This document shows, one piece after another, positions 45,201-48,228 of a DNA stretch of 64,000 bases (position 1 is its first letter; every line of letters starts with the position of its first letter). Both the position numbers and the translations under genes were made by a program. The stretch is from assembly GCF_963678635.1 (NCBI RefSeq), contig NC_087062.1:43228395-43292394 (forward strand). Reading direction: 5' to 3'. The notes below the pieces were generated by a model. The model was given only the letters and a program-made list of their open reading frames with translations, had not been told where the DNA came from and did no database searches. Origin of the DNA: Symsagittifera roscoffensis. Lineage: Eukaryota > Xenacoelomorpha > Acoela > Convolutidae.

Positions 45201-47137
45201 ATTTGATCAGAGAAAATTAATAAGTAAATCTTTAATCTGCTGGTAAGTCTAGAACATAGCCAACTGACAGTTGGGAAAGTGTAGAAGAACAAGGAAACCG
45301 AAAAAGCGGATTGAGATATTTCCAAATGTTGAAACTCAAATTAAAATGATATCACATATCACGTTGAAGCTCTTTCAATCCTTTTCCTGTTCGACAGTGA
45401 AGCCTATCTTCATTTAACTTTAAAAAAAATTAATTGAATAGAACCTTGAAAAAAAATCATGGGTCTTCACTGCAATAATTGACGCTAAACAATTTCAAGT
45501 TAAAAAGTTTTTTAATGAACCAACAAATGGAAAAAGAACCCAATGGACAACAAAAATATTTTAAACCAAACACAGCACAATTAACTTTCATACAGCCGTT
45601 AACTTTTTATTCCGATGGGACTAATGTGTAAAATTTCTACTCGTGACCTTCACACTTTTGTTGTTCGATAGCAGCTTGCTTTCTTCATAACAAAGGAAAT
45701 GAACTGAGCTTGAAAAGAAATCAAAAGCCAAACCGCGTAAAAATCAAATTCGAGCGTGATCAAGTTATAAGACTTTTCCTAAAAAAAAAACAAATCATCG
45801 CAACCTATATAAGCGAAAAGTCGGTGAAAATCACTTCGTTCATTTACAAATTTGAAAAAAAAATCCCGTTTGGCACCCTGGCCAACCGATCACTAATGTA
45901 GTTGTAATTGCAAAAATTTTCTAGCCTTTTGAAAGATTATATTCATGCATTTCCTGATAATTTATTGTTCCGGCTACTAAAAATGGGAAAGAACTTTGTA
46001 TTCGAGTGTTTTAGTTTTTTTCTTTTTTTTTGTTTTCCACAAAAAATCAGGTACCACAAAAAATCATTGGACTGGTTAGAATGATATATAATAATAAAGC
46101 CGTTTCAGTCGTGATCCGAACGACATTGAAAACTACCAAAAAGTGTTCCCAGAGTCGAGAAAAACCGGTTAGAAATTTTTGATTTTTCGTCCTATTTTCG
46201 AGCAAGTAAAGCGAGCGAGCAGGCTTACATTAGTTTATTAGTCCTGAAAATTTAATTTCACTCGAGTAAATTTCGATTTTGGAGTTTTGAGCTCCATTTT
46301 AGGAATCAAAAACTTCAAAAAGCTTCGAAAAAAATTTGAAAATTTCTTCAAATTTTTTTATGATTCTTTTTATGTTGTTCTAGTCACTTTTTTTACAGAA
46401 ATTGTTTTCCAACTTGCCTTTTTTACTATGACTGTCGAATATGCCTAAATTCTATCTTTTCGTTCAGATCCTCATCATACTAAGCAGAAAAAAACGACAA
46501 TAATTTGAAAAAAAAAATCGTAATTTTTTGAAGACTATGGTCAGAACTGTGATACTTGCACAGTAACCGGCTATCCTTGTTCAAGTTGTGTCTTGATCTT
46601 AATTATGACGCAGACCTCATTTATAACCGAGCTAATGTATGAACTAACCGCAAAACACTTTTCGATCCACCCACTCGTCTGCTGCAGGATCTCTCATTGC
46701 ACGCATGGATGAGCTTCCTCAATTGAAACAAGCATTCTCTGAATGTAGAAAAGAACGGGTGGTGACTAATCAGACACAATGACGTCAGAGTGTTGTTCCT
46801 CTGTTTCCATTTTTTCACCCTGCCTACTGAGCCTCTGTGGCCAGTCTGGGATCCTTCTACACTTCCATTCCAGCTTAGATTATCGCTATCTGTGCTACAC
46901 TGACTTATTGTATCCGGCTGTCTTCCTCTGTTGAAACCCTCCTGGTCGAAGTTTCGGTTTTCGGCCACAGAGTCAGCCGGTTTGTTCGCTCTGCTCTTTG
47001 CCTCTGCAACGTACTTCCGGTCAAAAGGTCGGAAGAAATTCAAACATATGCCATATCTGATCACGCCACTTTCTTTGTCCGTGAGCGTGAATACAAACGA
47101 TGATGCGTCTCTGAGAGGCACTCGTTTTTGACTCACA
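6084..47137 (-). CDS. MADD: MADD / Rab3 GDP-GTP exchange protein, 28 exons, 5' end missing
   Basis: MADD is the DENN-domain exchange factor that activates Rab3 and Rab27 on synaptic and secretory vesicles and links them to kinesin-3 motors; the vertebrate protein also binds TNFR1. I joined 28 minus-strand exons: 46649-47137, 37624-37837, 37256-37408, 36832-36963, 36637-36750, 34566-34646, 33942-34286, 33630-33852, 28707-28910, 28226-28499, 27811-28006, 27205-27600, 23785-23950, 23502-23637, 18598-18624, 18487-18528, 17681-17861, 16610-17216, 12998-13052, 12596-12917, 12162-12336, 11646-11766, 9136-9352, 8844-8951, 7371-7608, 7116-7216, 6963-7032, 6084-6274. Every internal junction is GT-AG and keeps phase. 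The sum is 5,578 nt, 1,858 codons plus stop, against about 1,650 residues in human MADD as I recall it. The N-terminal 60 or so residues with the start are missing. The DENN parts and C-terminus are highly conserved; the linkers are Ser-rich and lineage-specific. Confidence 0.93.
6540..6740 (-). mobile_element. tRNA-derived SINE with A-tail
   Basis: Read on the minus strand it starts with an A-box-like tggcgctcgggtagtgatgg and a B-box ggttcaaatcgc 33 nt later, followed by about 120 bp of body and a run of ten A at 6540-6549. It lies in the last MADD intron. Confidence 0.65.
6963..7032 (-). CDS. MADD: MADD penultimate exon, 70 nt
   Basis: Acceptor attgtcttttag, donor gtaaga; phase 0 in, one base out. 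It encodes [20 protein letters not shown], matching [20 protein letters not shown]. Confidence 0.95.
7116..7216 (-). CDS. MADD: MADD exon, conserved C-terminal region
   Basis: Acceptor atgtgtattaag, donor gttaaa. It encodes [17 protein letters not shown] and [13 protein letters not shown], matching ELGGEFPVQDLKTGEGG and LLQVTLEGINLKF. Too short for a start-to-stop reading frame, but unambiguous in phase. Confidence 0.94.
7371..7608 (-). CDS. MADD: MADD exon, conserved C-terminal region
   Basis: Acceptor ttctcttgtccag, donor gtatag; phase 0 in, one base out. It encodes [35 protein letters not shown] and [20 protein letters not shown], aligned over its whole length with human MADD. Confidence 0.97.
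7676..8215 (+). repeat. R1 repeat, subfamily B
   Basis: R1 is a dispersed repeat of about 450-560 bp. Its landmarks in order are: catagccaacagacagttg, caatgaacgcaa, tcaactttcgaatttcaaag, agctctttgaatttctag, gagaaaactggatcaatagg, attccgctggg, a motif around atcacgtttttcg, and a 3' end with gacctatataagagtct then actacgttcattgactctta. Subfamily B carries near its 3' end a palindromic block (gtgcattcataaatgcatta, then tatgtatgaatgcac). No protein frame is conserved, so it is non-autonomous or LTR-like. This copy has both 5' and 3' landmarks. Confidence 0.8.
8710..8819. repeat. 110 bp foldback next to a MADD splice donor
   Basis: Arms agttagaacatagttgaaga at the left and its complement at 8797-8819 flank a GC-rich centre, itself a small hairpin (gggcacttcgtgccc at 8756-8770). 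It starts about 25 bp after the donor of the 8844-8951 exon. Confidence 0.75.
8844..8951 (-). CDS. MADD: MADD exon, conserved C-terminal region
   Basis: Acceptor gaatggttttag, donor gtcaat, phase 0 to 0, 36 codons. It encodes [20 protein letters not shown], matching [20 protein letters not shown]. A perfect-looking foldback sequence lies directly after the donor (8710-8819). Confidence 0.95.
9136..9352 (-). CDS. MADD: MADD exon, conserved C-terminal region
   Basis: Acceptor tctcatttcag, donor gtgaga; one base in, codon boundary out. It encodes [20 protein letters not shown] and [18 protein letters not shown], matching EDDEDRLLATLLHNLISYML and RKKVRRLMGKSHIGLVYS. Confidence 0.97.
9905..9980 (-). 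repeat. SINE 3' tail fragment
   Basis: Shows the recurring aggcgaagcggagctttgca and accacttgcc, which on the minus strand is the 3' part of the tRNA-derived SINE family seen complete at 15.7 and 22.3 kb. Confidence 0.55.
10847..11280 (+). repeat. R1 repeat, subfamily B, decayed
   Basis: Contains catagccaacaggagagtta, the hairpin region with gagcattaatattaatgatg, and a decayed 3' end at about 11.25 kb. A second copy follows directly. Confidence 0.65.
11286..11589 (+). repeat. R1 repeat, 5'-truncated
   Basis: Starts within the middle part (gagaaaattggatgaactgg) and has the full 3' end gcgacctaagtaagagcctt and cactacgttcaatgact. Its end is 57 bp from a MADD exon. Confidence 0.7.
11646..11766 (-). 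CDS. MADD: MADD exon, QFWED block
   Basis: Acceptor tatattgatcag, donor gtaatc; takes one base and leaves two. It encodes [20 protein letters not shown] and [12 protein letters not shown], nearly identical to human [20 protein letters not shown] and GMDQGPQEMIDR. A MITE-like foldback begins about 30 bp upstream of the acceptor. Confidence 0.97.
11797..11955. mobile_element. MITE-like foldback, copy 1
   Basis: Inverted terminal segments share gcgtattcatactcgtcagt and gacaaatactgtatta with the complement at the other end (taatatagcattcgtctgct). The centre reads cttccttgtctcga, shared with the copy at 17.97 kb. No coding sequence. Confidence 0.75.
12162..12336 (-). CDS. MADD: MADD exon before the WDxxQFWED block
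   Basis: Donor gtgaga leaves one base. The 5' edge has three AGs within 23 nt (ttcag, acag, ccccag). The second and third fit the phase; I use acag, so the exon opens MPQLSMGGA. It encodes [20 protein letters not shown] and [10 protein letters not shown], the counterpart of RVYLYEGLLG. Confidence 0.87.
12596..12917 (-). CDS. MADD: MADD exon, Ser-rich linker
   Basis: Acceptor atttcatttaag, donor gttcgt chosen to end at phase 0 after TSQG. It encodes [20 protein letters not shown] and [15 protein letters not shown], comparable to GTLSDSEIETNSATS of vertebrate MADD. The frame stays open past the donor, and a second GT (gtagac, near 12559) leaves one base and fits the next exon less well. Confidence 0.72.
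12998..13052 (-). CDS. MADD: MADD exon, short linker exon, 55 nt
   Basis: Acceptor ttgttacag, donor gtgaga. It takes one pending base and leaves two, encoding [18 protein letters not shown]. It is the only reading that links the 16.6 kb exon to the 12.9 kb exon in phase, because those two do not match directly. 55 is not a multiple of three, so it should be constitutive. Confidence 0.72.
13368..13918. repeat. large inverted repeat carrying copies of a MADD splice junction
   Basis: Left arm 13368-13551 and right arm 13735-13918 are complementary over about 184 bp with few differences and a spacer of about 183 bp. Each arm contains gtctctcgggaactgaaac (or its complement), the boundary of the last MADD exon, plus about 100 bp of that exon's upstream intron (compare 6255-6370). 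Confidence 0.88.
14026..15789 (+). repeat. tandem duplication containing R1 copies
   Basis: Unit 1 is 14026-14846; unit 2 is 14847 to about 15789. Both start agctttatgattcacgaatt and end with a SINE tail reading gatgcgcctcgcaaccacta. They are nearly identical except that unit 1 lacks about 120 bp present in unit 2 near 15215-15340. Each unit holds one near-complete and one truncated R1 copy with 3' ends at about 14.57, 14.77, 15.51 and 15.71 kb. Confidence 0.92.
15716..15905 (-). mobile_element. tRNA-derived SINE, complete
   Basis: On the minus strand: head ggccgaaggggttgggtgtg, B-box ggttcgaatcc, body tggaggcttatttctatttt, end gcgaggcgcatccttgcct. It overlaps the right end of the 14.0-15.8 kb duplication; the duplicated part is its 3' tail. 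Confidence 0.78.
16370..16500 (+). repeat. R1 repeat, 3' fragment
   Basis: Only the end is kept: aaaccgcagaaaagtaaatt, then cgacttaagtcttaactgcg and ttcatcgactcta. Confidence 0.6.
16610..17216 (-). CDS. MADD: MADD exon, conserved block plus linker
   Basis: Acceptor acattttgctttccag, donor gtaaat; starts at phase 0 and leaves one base; 607 nt, the largest exon. It opens [10 protein letters not shown] and contains [20 protein letters not shown], matching GLGGMASIFGLLEIAQTHYY. The remaining 130 or so residues are Ser/Asn/Pro-rich linker ending NMPGNSG. Confidence 0.92.
17681..17861 (-). CDS. MADD: MADD exon, conserved middle block
   Basis: Acceptor gacttttttcag, donor gtgaaa. It encodes [17 protein letters not shown] and [20 protein letters not shown], matching ENQQFLKEVVHSVLDGQ and KKVRRLLESEQLRVFVLSKL in human MADD. 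It ends on a codon boundary (FLEDQ). Confidence 0.94.
17966..18154. mobile_element. MITE-like foldback, copy 2
   Basis: Terminal arms of about 75 bp: ctgtatttgaacaactgcgt at the left and its complement ending ggttggctaaatacag at the right, both containing the gacaaatact motif. Same family as 11797-11955. No clear target-site duplication. Confidence 0.8.
18487..18528 (-). CDS. MADD: MADD microexon, 42 nt
   Basis: Acceptor tattttaatag, donor gtgagt. It encodes [13 protein letters not shown] with a split codon at each end, again with equal entry and exit phase. It lies 69 bp from the 27 nt exon and joins directly to ENQQFL of the next. Confidence 0.68.
18598..18624 (-). CDS. MADD: MADD microexon, 27 nt
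   Basis: Acceptor tgtttatttgcag, donor gtagat. It adds one base to complete Lys, then eight codons reading ANNLGKIK, then two bases. Entry and exit phases are equal, so it can be included or skipped without a frameshift. Too short for similarity alone; the assignment rests on the splice sites and phase between flanking exons. Confidence 0.6.
18885..19140 (+). repeat. R1 repeat, decayed fragment
   Basis: Weak R1 middle (cttttgaaataaag, cacttgcataaaattgtctt) and an end with ttctttggttcattgacact. Confidence 0.45.
19380..22150 (-). mobile_element. Jockey/CR1-like LINE, inactive
   Basis: Minus strand, 5' end near 22.1 kb. Endonuclease remnants: [20 protein letters not shown] near 21.58 kb, [20 protein letters not shown] near 21.45 kb, [20 protein letters not shown] and [17 protein letters not shown] near 21.2 kb (the DxNxxxxxW region of LINE endonucleases). 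Reverse-transcriptase remnants follow, including IPQGWVLS near 19.9 kb, then a terminal Cys/His motif [20 protein letters not shown] near 19.45 kb. The 3' end is A/T-rich at 19362-19385. Several stops and frameshifts make it a dead copy. It occupies a large MADD intron in MADD sense. Confidence 0.85.
19961..20024. repeat. perfect 27 bp inverted repeat inside the LINE
   Basis: Arms 19961-19987 and 19998-20024 are exact complements (tactgcgcgggcccaggaac...), separated by 10 bp. The arms are much more GC-rich than the surroundings. Confidence 0.95.
22310..22500 (-). mobile_element. tRNA-derived SINE, complete
   Basis: On the minus strand: A-box tggctgagtggttagtgcg, then attcgaatccaacacg (B-box), a body tcgaggcttatttctatttt, and end gcgaagcgcagcctcacctc. 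Same family as 15716-15905; the head resembles a Ser/Leu-type tRNA. Confidence 0.8.
22950..23395 (+). repeat. R1 repeats, decayed
   Basis: Starts with an R1 3' end (cacgacctatataagagact, gaactacgctcaacaactc) followed by a decayed second copy. Its end leads into a 33 bp direct repeat, ttaacttccttcattcaaac, twice at about 23.39-23.45 kb. Confidence 0.5.
23502..23637 (-). CDS. MADD: MADD exon, linker
   Basis: Acceptor attgaattgaaag (poor tract), donor gtaagt; takes one pending base and leaves two. It encodes [19 protein letters not shown] and [14 protein letters not shown]. The frame is open throughout. The short 147 bp intron to the previous exon and the matching phase support it. Confidence 0.75.
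23785..23950 (-). CDS. MADD: MADD exon, linker
   Basis: Acceptor gggttgtttcag, donor gtgcgt; starts at phase 0 and leaves one base. It begins [19 protein letters not shown], then a Ser/Arg-rich run ending TSAYEK. It sits 3.25 kb below the previous exon. Confidence 0.78.
23960..25560. other. MADD intron, no gene seen
   Basis: AT-rich without convincing exons. A gttcgatcccc at about 24510 resembles a Pol III B-box, but no A-box was seen. Several 60-90 codon frames here have no protein-like content. Confidence 0.5.
25570..26165 (+). repeat. R1 repeat
   Basis: Long copy with the middle gagaaaattggatcaatagg, agtcgatcacgtttttcgtg and aaaccgcgaataatcaaatt; 5' landmarks are decayed (catagccaacagactgtata) and the TATA-like 3' end is lost. 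Confidence 0.7.
27205..27600 (-). CDS. MADD: MADD exon, linker
   Basis: Acceptor gtggttttgaag (weak pyrimidine tract), donor gtagac, phase 0 to 0, 132 codons. It opens [16 protein letters not shown] and ends ENVNFK; the middle is rich in Ser, Thr and Pro. The frame stays open 24 nt past the chosen donor. The chosen end is the only one that meets the next exon in phase. Confidence 0.75.
27811..28006 (-). CDS. MADD: MADD exon, linker
   Basis: Acceptor ttatctgttgtag, donor gtttgt; completes a Ser codon and ends on a codon boundary. It encodes [20 protein letters not shown] and a Ser/Asn-rich run, ending GIAAPK. It resembles in composition the SDSDAESDSRASSPNS linker of vertebrate MADD. Confidence 0.8.
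28226..28499 (-). CDS. MADD: MADD exon, linker
   Basis: Acceptor gttcctttag, donor gtgctt; enters with one base pending and leaves two. It begins [17 protein letters not shown] and ends [10 protein letters not shown]. Conservation with other MADD proteins is weak; the assignment rests on phase, splice sites and position. Confidence 0.8.
28707..28910 (-). CDS. MADD: MADD exon, Ser-rich segment after DENN
   Basis: Acceptor tttttctgcag, donor gttagt; the split codon joins the previous exon as an Asp. It encodes [15 protein letters not shown] and [12 protein letters not shown], matching [22 protein letters not shown]. The intron before it is about 4.7 kb and full of repeats. Confidence 0.93.
29200..29670 (+). 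repeat. R1 repeat
   Basis: From cacagccaacagacagttga to cgacctatcagagtctgaac and aggttcatctac, with all middle landmarks. Confidence 0.72.
30005..30900 (+). repeat. R1 5' part followed by repeat R2, copy 1
   Basis: R1 head to about 30.19 kb, then a block (R2) with aaagttcttttgaacagttt, agttcctaccacattaatgg and cttagcctaattaatcaatt, ending in a SINE-like tail caaagctgcaacttcgc near 30.75 kb. The same order of blocks returns about 1 kb further on. Confidence 0.6.
31180..31865 (+). repeat. R2 repeat, copy 2
   Basis: Parallels 30.2-30.8 kb: aaagttcttttgaacgtttc, agttccgaccacattaataa, cttagcctaaataaccaatt and tail gaagcggcaacttcgc. A 155-codon open frame (31201-31668) lies in it but is not shared with copy 1 and has no recognisable domain; it is probably fortuitous. 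Confidence 0.55.
32236..32398. repeat. tandem repeat, 68 bp unit
   Basis: Unit gaccatacttaattggcaga...ttcagtgtagtgt occurs at 32241, 32309 and (partial) 32377, nearly identical. A related single copy lies at about 52.41 kb. Confidence 0.9.
32445..32915 (+). repeat. R1 repeat, subfamily B
   Basis: Nearly complete, including gctctttgaatttctagaaa, actggatcaataggtaaag, gtgctatttacgtcgctttc and the end gcaagacctatataagaaac, cactacgctcattactctta. Confidence 0.75.
33215..33295 (-). repeat. SINE 3' tail fragment
   Basis: Contains gaagcggagcctcgcaccac and gcatggcagctagccc; lies in a MADD intron. Confidence 0.5.
33630..33852 (-). CDS. MADD: MADD exon, end of dDENN
   Basis: Acceptor tgatctgcag, donor gtgcat; starts at phase 0 and leaves one base. 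It encodes [27 protein letters not shown] and an acidic tail [15 protein letters not shown], aligned with [28 protein letters not shown] and EALSVPPERDSDSE of vertebrate MADD. Confidence 0.95.
33942..34286 (-). CDS. MADD: MADD exon, dDENN
   Basis: Acceptor atgcctctgcag, donor gtttgc, phase 0 to 0, 115 codons. It encodes [20 protein letters not shown] and [19 protein letters not shown], then FTAKLARTQ, all diagnostic of MADD rather than other DENN proteins. Confidence 0.97.
34566..34646 (-). CDS. MADD: MADD exon, cDENN to dDENN junction
   Basis: Acceptor tgcatttacag, donor gtaagt, phase 0 to 0, 27 codons. It encodes [19 protein letters not shown], matching APTNAEVLPILPEPESLEL in human MADD. 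A SINE tail lies just upstream in the intron, at about 34.69 kb. Confidence 0.92.
34685..34750 (-). repeat. SINE 3' tail fragment
   Basis: Contains ggcgaagcggagctccgtac and gcatggcgagctagcc, 40 bp from the 34566-34646 MADD exon. Confidence 0.5.
34790..35370 (+). repeat. R1 repeat, subfamily B
   Basis: From acatagccaacagacaattg to cacgacctatataagagtct and gaactacgttcattgactca, with the palindromic atgcattaatatgtatgaat near its end. One of the best full-length copies. An internal partial repeat lies near 34.95 kb. Confidence 0.8.
35500..35750. repeat. truncated R1 (+) ending in a SINE tail (-)
   Basis: R1 middle (attccgctggaaaatct) to about 35.69 kb, then agacgaagcggagcttcgca with ccacttgcgatac. 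The tail can fold as gcgaagc-gga-gcttcgc-type hairpins in many copies. Confidence 0.55.
35930..36270. repeat. tandem duplication, period about 160-170 bp
   Basis: cacttgcaactacaatgaaa / ggcaactaagccgagcatc and cacttgcaactacaaggaaa / ggcaatttagccgacaaaac are successive copies. A related single copy lies near 10.45 kb. Confidence 0.7.
36290..36370 (-). repeat. tRNA-like sequence (SINE head)
   Basis: Minus strand: ggatgtaaagcagttgccta followed by ctggggttcgagtcgtggcg (B-box-like). The cloverleaf is incomplete, so a functional tRNA is unlikely. Confidence 0.45.
36637..36750 (-). CDS. MADD: MADD exon, cDENN end
   Basis: Acceptor cttgattcag, donor gtaata, phase 0 to 0, 38 codons. It encodes [17 protein letters not shown] and [13 protein letters not shown]. 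The intron to the previous exon is only about 80 bp. Confidence 0.96.
36832..36963 (-). CDS. MADD: MADD exon, cDENN core
   Basis: Acceptor ttttgttgcag, donor gtgaac, phase 0 to 0, 44 codons. It encodes [18 protein letters not shown] and [16 protein letters not shown], nearly identical to human MADD, which makes this one of the safest exons. Confidence 0.96.
37256..37408 (-). CDS. MADD: MADD exon, cDENN start
   Basis: Acceptor ctttctttcag, donor gtataa, phase 0 at both ends, 51 codons. It encodes [13 protein letters not shown] and [10 protein letters not shown], among the most conserved cDENN stretches. Confidence 0.95.
37624..37837 (-). CDS. MADD: MADD exon, uDENN to cDENN linker
   Basis: Acceptor ctatttcag, donor gttaga; enters needing one base and ends on a codon boundary. 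It encodes [16 protein letters not shown], the counterpart of REIEAWIYRLLRSPVPV in vertebrate MADD, preceded by a Gln/Pro-rich stretch that varies between lineages. Confidence 0.92.
37900..37945 (-). repeat. SINE 3' tail fragment
   Basis: Contains gaagcagagcttcgcactat and ttgcgatgc, 60 bp upstream of a MADD acceptor. Confidence 0.45.
38161..38245. repeat. short tandem repeat, 29 bp x 3
   Basis: gcgttttgtttgaaatgcat acttaattt repeats at 38161, 38190 and 38219 without visible change. Confidence 0.95.
38567..38660. repeat. hairpin with CpG-rich palindromic centre
   Basis: accaatttgg at 38568-38577 pairs with ccaaattggt at 38649-38658; between them cgcgttaatagcgcg pairs with the nearby cgcgcgttaa. 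CpGs are rare elsewhere in the window. Confidence 0.65.
39205..39312. repeat. 38 bp inverted repeat (foldback)
   Basis: Left arm 39205-39242 and right arm 39275-39312 are complementary with one mismatch; the 32 bp between also pairs (actcag / ctgagt). Confidence 0.92.
39485..39870 (+). repeat. R1 repeat, 3' end lost
   Basis: From acatagccaacagacagttt through gaaaactggatcattaggta to gtcaaaccgcgaaaaatcaa; no TATA-like end. Confidence 0.7.
40051..40280. repeat. tandem repeat, about 62 bp x 4
   Basis: ccgattttaagacacttgct ... tttttgaaaaactgcattg recurs four times with moderate divergence. Confidence 0.8.
41428..41808 (+). CDS. nested gene exon 1: signal peptide of a secreted Cys-rich protein
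   Basis: The frame is open from 41287, but the first ATG is at 41428, which I take as the start (a second ATG follows at 41440). After about 20 polar residues comes a hydrophobic run [20 protein letters not shown] and a likely cleavage after SSVVTHG. This looks like a signal peptide or a signal anchor. The mature part is rich in Tyr, Ser, Gln and Arg. The exon ends at a strong donor (gtgagt) after YNGT, phase 0. The gene lies wholly inside the first visible MADD intron, on the opposite strand. I do not recognise the family; exons 2 and 3 carry most of the cysteines. Confidence 0.7.
42315..42473 (+). CDS. nested gene exon 2: cysteine-rich segment
   Basis: Acceptor cgttttttttcag, donor gttaga, 53 codons, phase 0 to 0. 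It encodes [13 protein letters not shown], then CKCQEGKIC and [12 protein letters not shown]: six cysteines in 53 residues, typical of a disulphide-bonded extracellular domain. The strong pyrimidine tract, good donor, phase match and cysteine content make chance unlikely. Confidence 0.72.
42810..43034 (+). CDS. nested gene exon 3: cysteine-rich C-terminus with stop
   Basis: Two acceptors are possible, tttgattttag and, four bases on, ggaag. Only the second keeps the phase of exon 2, giving [20 protein letters not shown] and then [16 protein letters not shown] to a TGA at 43032-43034. Four more cysteines (CQGC and CDC) balance those of exon 2. The predicted preprotein is about 254 residues. A possible poly(A) signal AATAAA lies far downstream at about 43792. 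A growth factor or neuropeptide-like ligand would fit the layout, but no known spacing is recognised. Confidence 0.62.
   Translation, partial: KTTLSYIPICQGCLPEYRENMQRLIYKYDMIKEDQKCDCYSSTPLKWVKLSALKHRTSDVLHNSITILWSQQQN
43035..44340. other. rest of the MADD intron below the nested gene's end, no gene seen
   Basis: AT-rich. Contains the nested gene's presumed 3' UTR with a candidate AATAAA near 43792 and a 23 bp unit (gttcaaaattatttaaagaa) three times at about 44.02-44.09 kb. Nothing else stands out. Confidence 0.5.
44340..44690 (-). mobile_element. tRNA-derived SINE, long variant
   Basis: Minus strand: A-box tagcgtagaggtagggaagg, B-box ggttcgaacctcggc, a long body with two copies of a tagactcataattggc-like phrase, and the family end gcgaagtgcaattcgcctgt. 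Confidence 0.65.
45080..45860 (+). repeat. R1 repeats, about two decayed copies
   Basis: A first copy runs from about 45080, a second starts at acatagccaactgacagttg (45254). The distal end shows gttcgatagcagcttgcttt, aaaccgcgtaaaaatcaaat and gcaacctatataagcg. Confidence 0.6.
46649..47137 (-). CDS. MADD: MADD exon with uDENN core (first exon visible)
   Basis: Acceptor tttcag, then one base completing a codon begun upstream; donor gttagt, leaving two bases. It encodes [16 protein letters not shown] and later [11 protein letters not shown], matching the uDENN part of MADD. Between them is a Ser/Asn/Asp-rich insert of about 75 residues, as in other MADD proteins. The end reads SVLR and joins in phase to DSVWG of the next exon 8.8 kb away. 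The phase shows that at least one coding exon lies further 5'. Confidence 0.93.
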
Positions 47138-48220
47138 CTGAAACAAGAGAATTCGAGCAAATTTTACCCTCAAAATCTTCACTATAGTATGTTAGCTTTT
47201 TGTTATTTCCGAATTGTCATAGCAGAATATAAGCATGCATCTATCTCTGCAAGAAAGCTTGCTGTTCATCACATATTTGTGTTCTAAACAGTGAAGTCAC
47301 TCAAATAAACAATCTAATTTTATTTGAATGAAGTTCATGAATTAAACACAAGAAAACTGTACTGATTGAAATTACTCAAAAAAATTTTTACTGATTGAAA
47401 ACTGTACTCAAACTGTACTGATTGAAATTAAATCTAAATTTGGATAATTCAGCTTTGCATGAGAAAACTTTCATATCTGAAACTTTATTAATGTAAACAA
47501 ATTTTGATGGTTTTTTGAGAATACAATGGGTTATATGATTTCTTGTTAAAATCTGGAAAAAAGGCTCAGAACAATAAAAAAAGGCACATTCAATTTCTAG
47601 AATCAAAAATTGTATCGAAATATTTTTAAGTGTATTCAGAAAAATTAACTGTTCCGATTTTAAAATAAAGTGACGGACTTGACTATTTTTGCTTGGGGTG
47701 ATTTTTTCTACCATCTGAAAATAACGTTGTAATGAGCTCAAAATTACGATTATTAAAAACAATTTTTCATTACGATTATTTCTTTCAAATGGTATATTAC
47801 GAAAAAAAAAACCATCCAAAATGAAGAAAATTTAATTATCCCTTAAAATAATCATTGATTAATTTAGGGATAAAAATCAAAATAACTGAAGTTTTTGTTA
47901 CTTTTTTTAGTTTGAGACCACGAGTTAATAAGAAAACCCTTATCCGCAGAGACAACTAGACTGATAGAAATGTTCATATGAATACGTACAAAAAATATTT
48001 CGATCACAGAAATTGTCTATGCGGATAAGGTTCATTTTAACTCATAGTCTCAAAGTTTCATTTCAATATTTTTCTGTTTAAGCTTTTATATACTTTAATG
48101 TGTAATTCGGTTACGCACTGACTACAGATAAATCGCTGTTGATTGAATCAATTCAGATAAAATTTAAGAATTCAGATAAAAGAATTAAGAACTAGCAGCA
48201 AAATAAAGGCTGTCAACTAA
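47138..48220. other. upstream MADD intron; foldback but no exon seen
   Basis: No match to the expected MADD first coding exon. Contains an inverted repeat at 47911-48054. A 143-codon minus-strand frame (47388-47819) has AT-driven composition and no domain I recognise. Confidence 0.5.
47911..48054. mobile_element. MITE-like foldback
   Basis: tttgagaccacgagttaata ... cccttatccgcagagacaa at the left pairs with its near-complement at 48012-48054 over about 44 bp; 57 bp spacer. Confidence 0.78.
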
Positions 48221-48228
48221 TTTTTAAA

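Noticed and set aside
47388-47819. 143-codon minus-strand open frame
   Set aside because: Rich in Phe, Ile, Lys and Asn as expected of AT-rich DNA; no domain, no splice partners in MADD phase.
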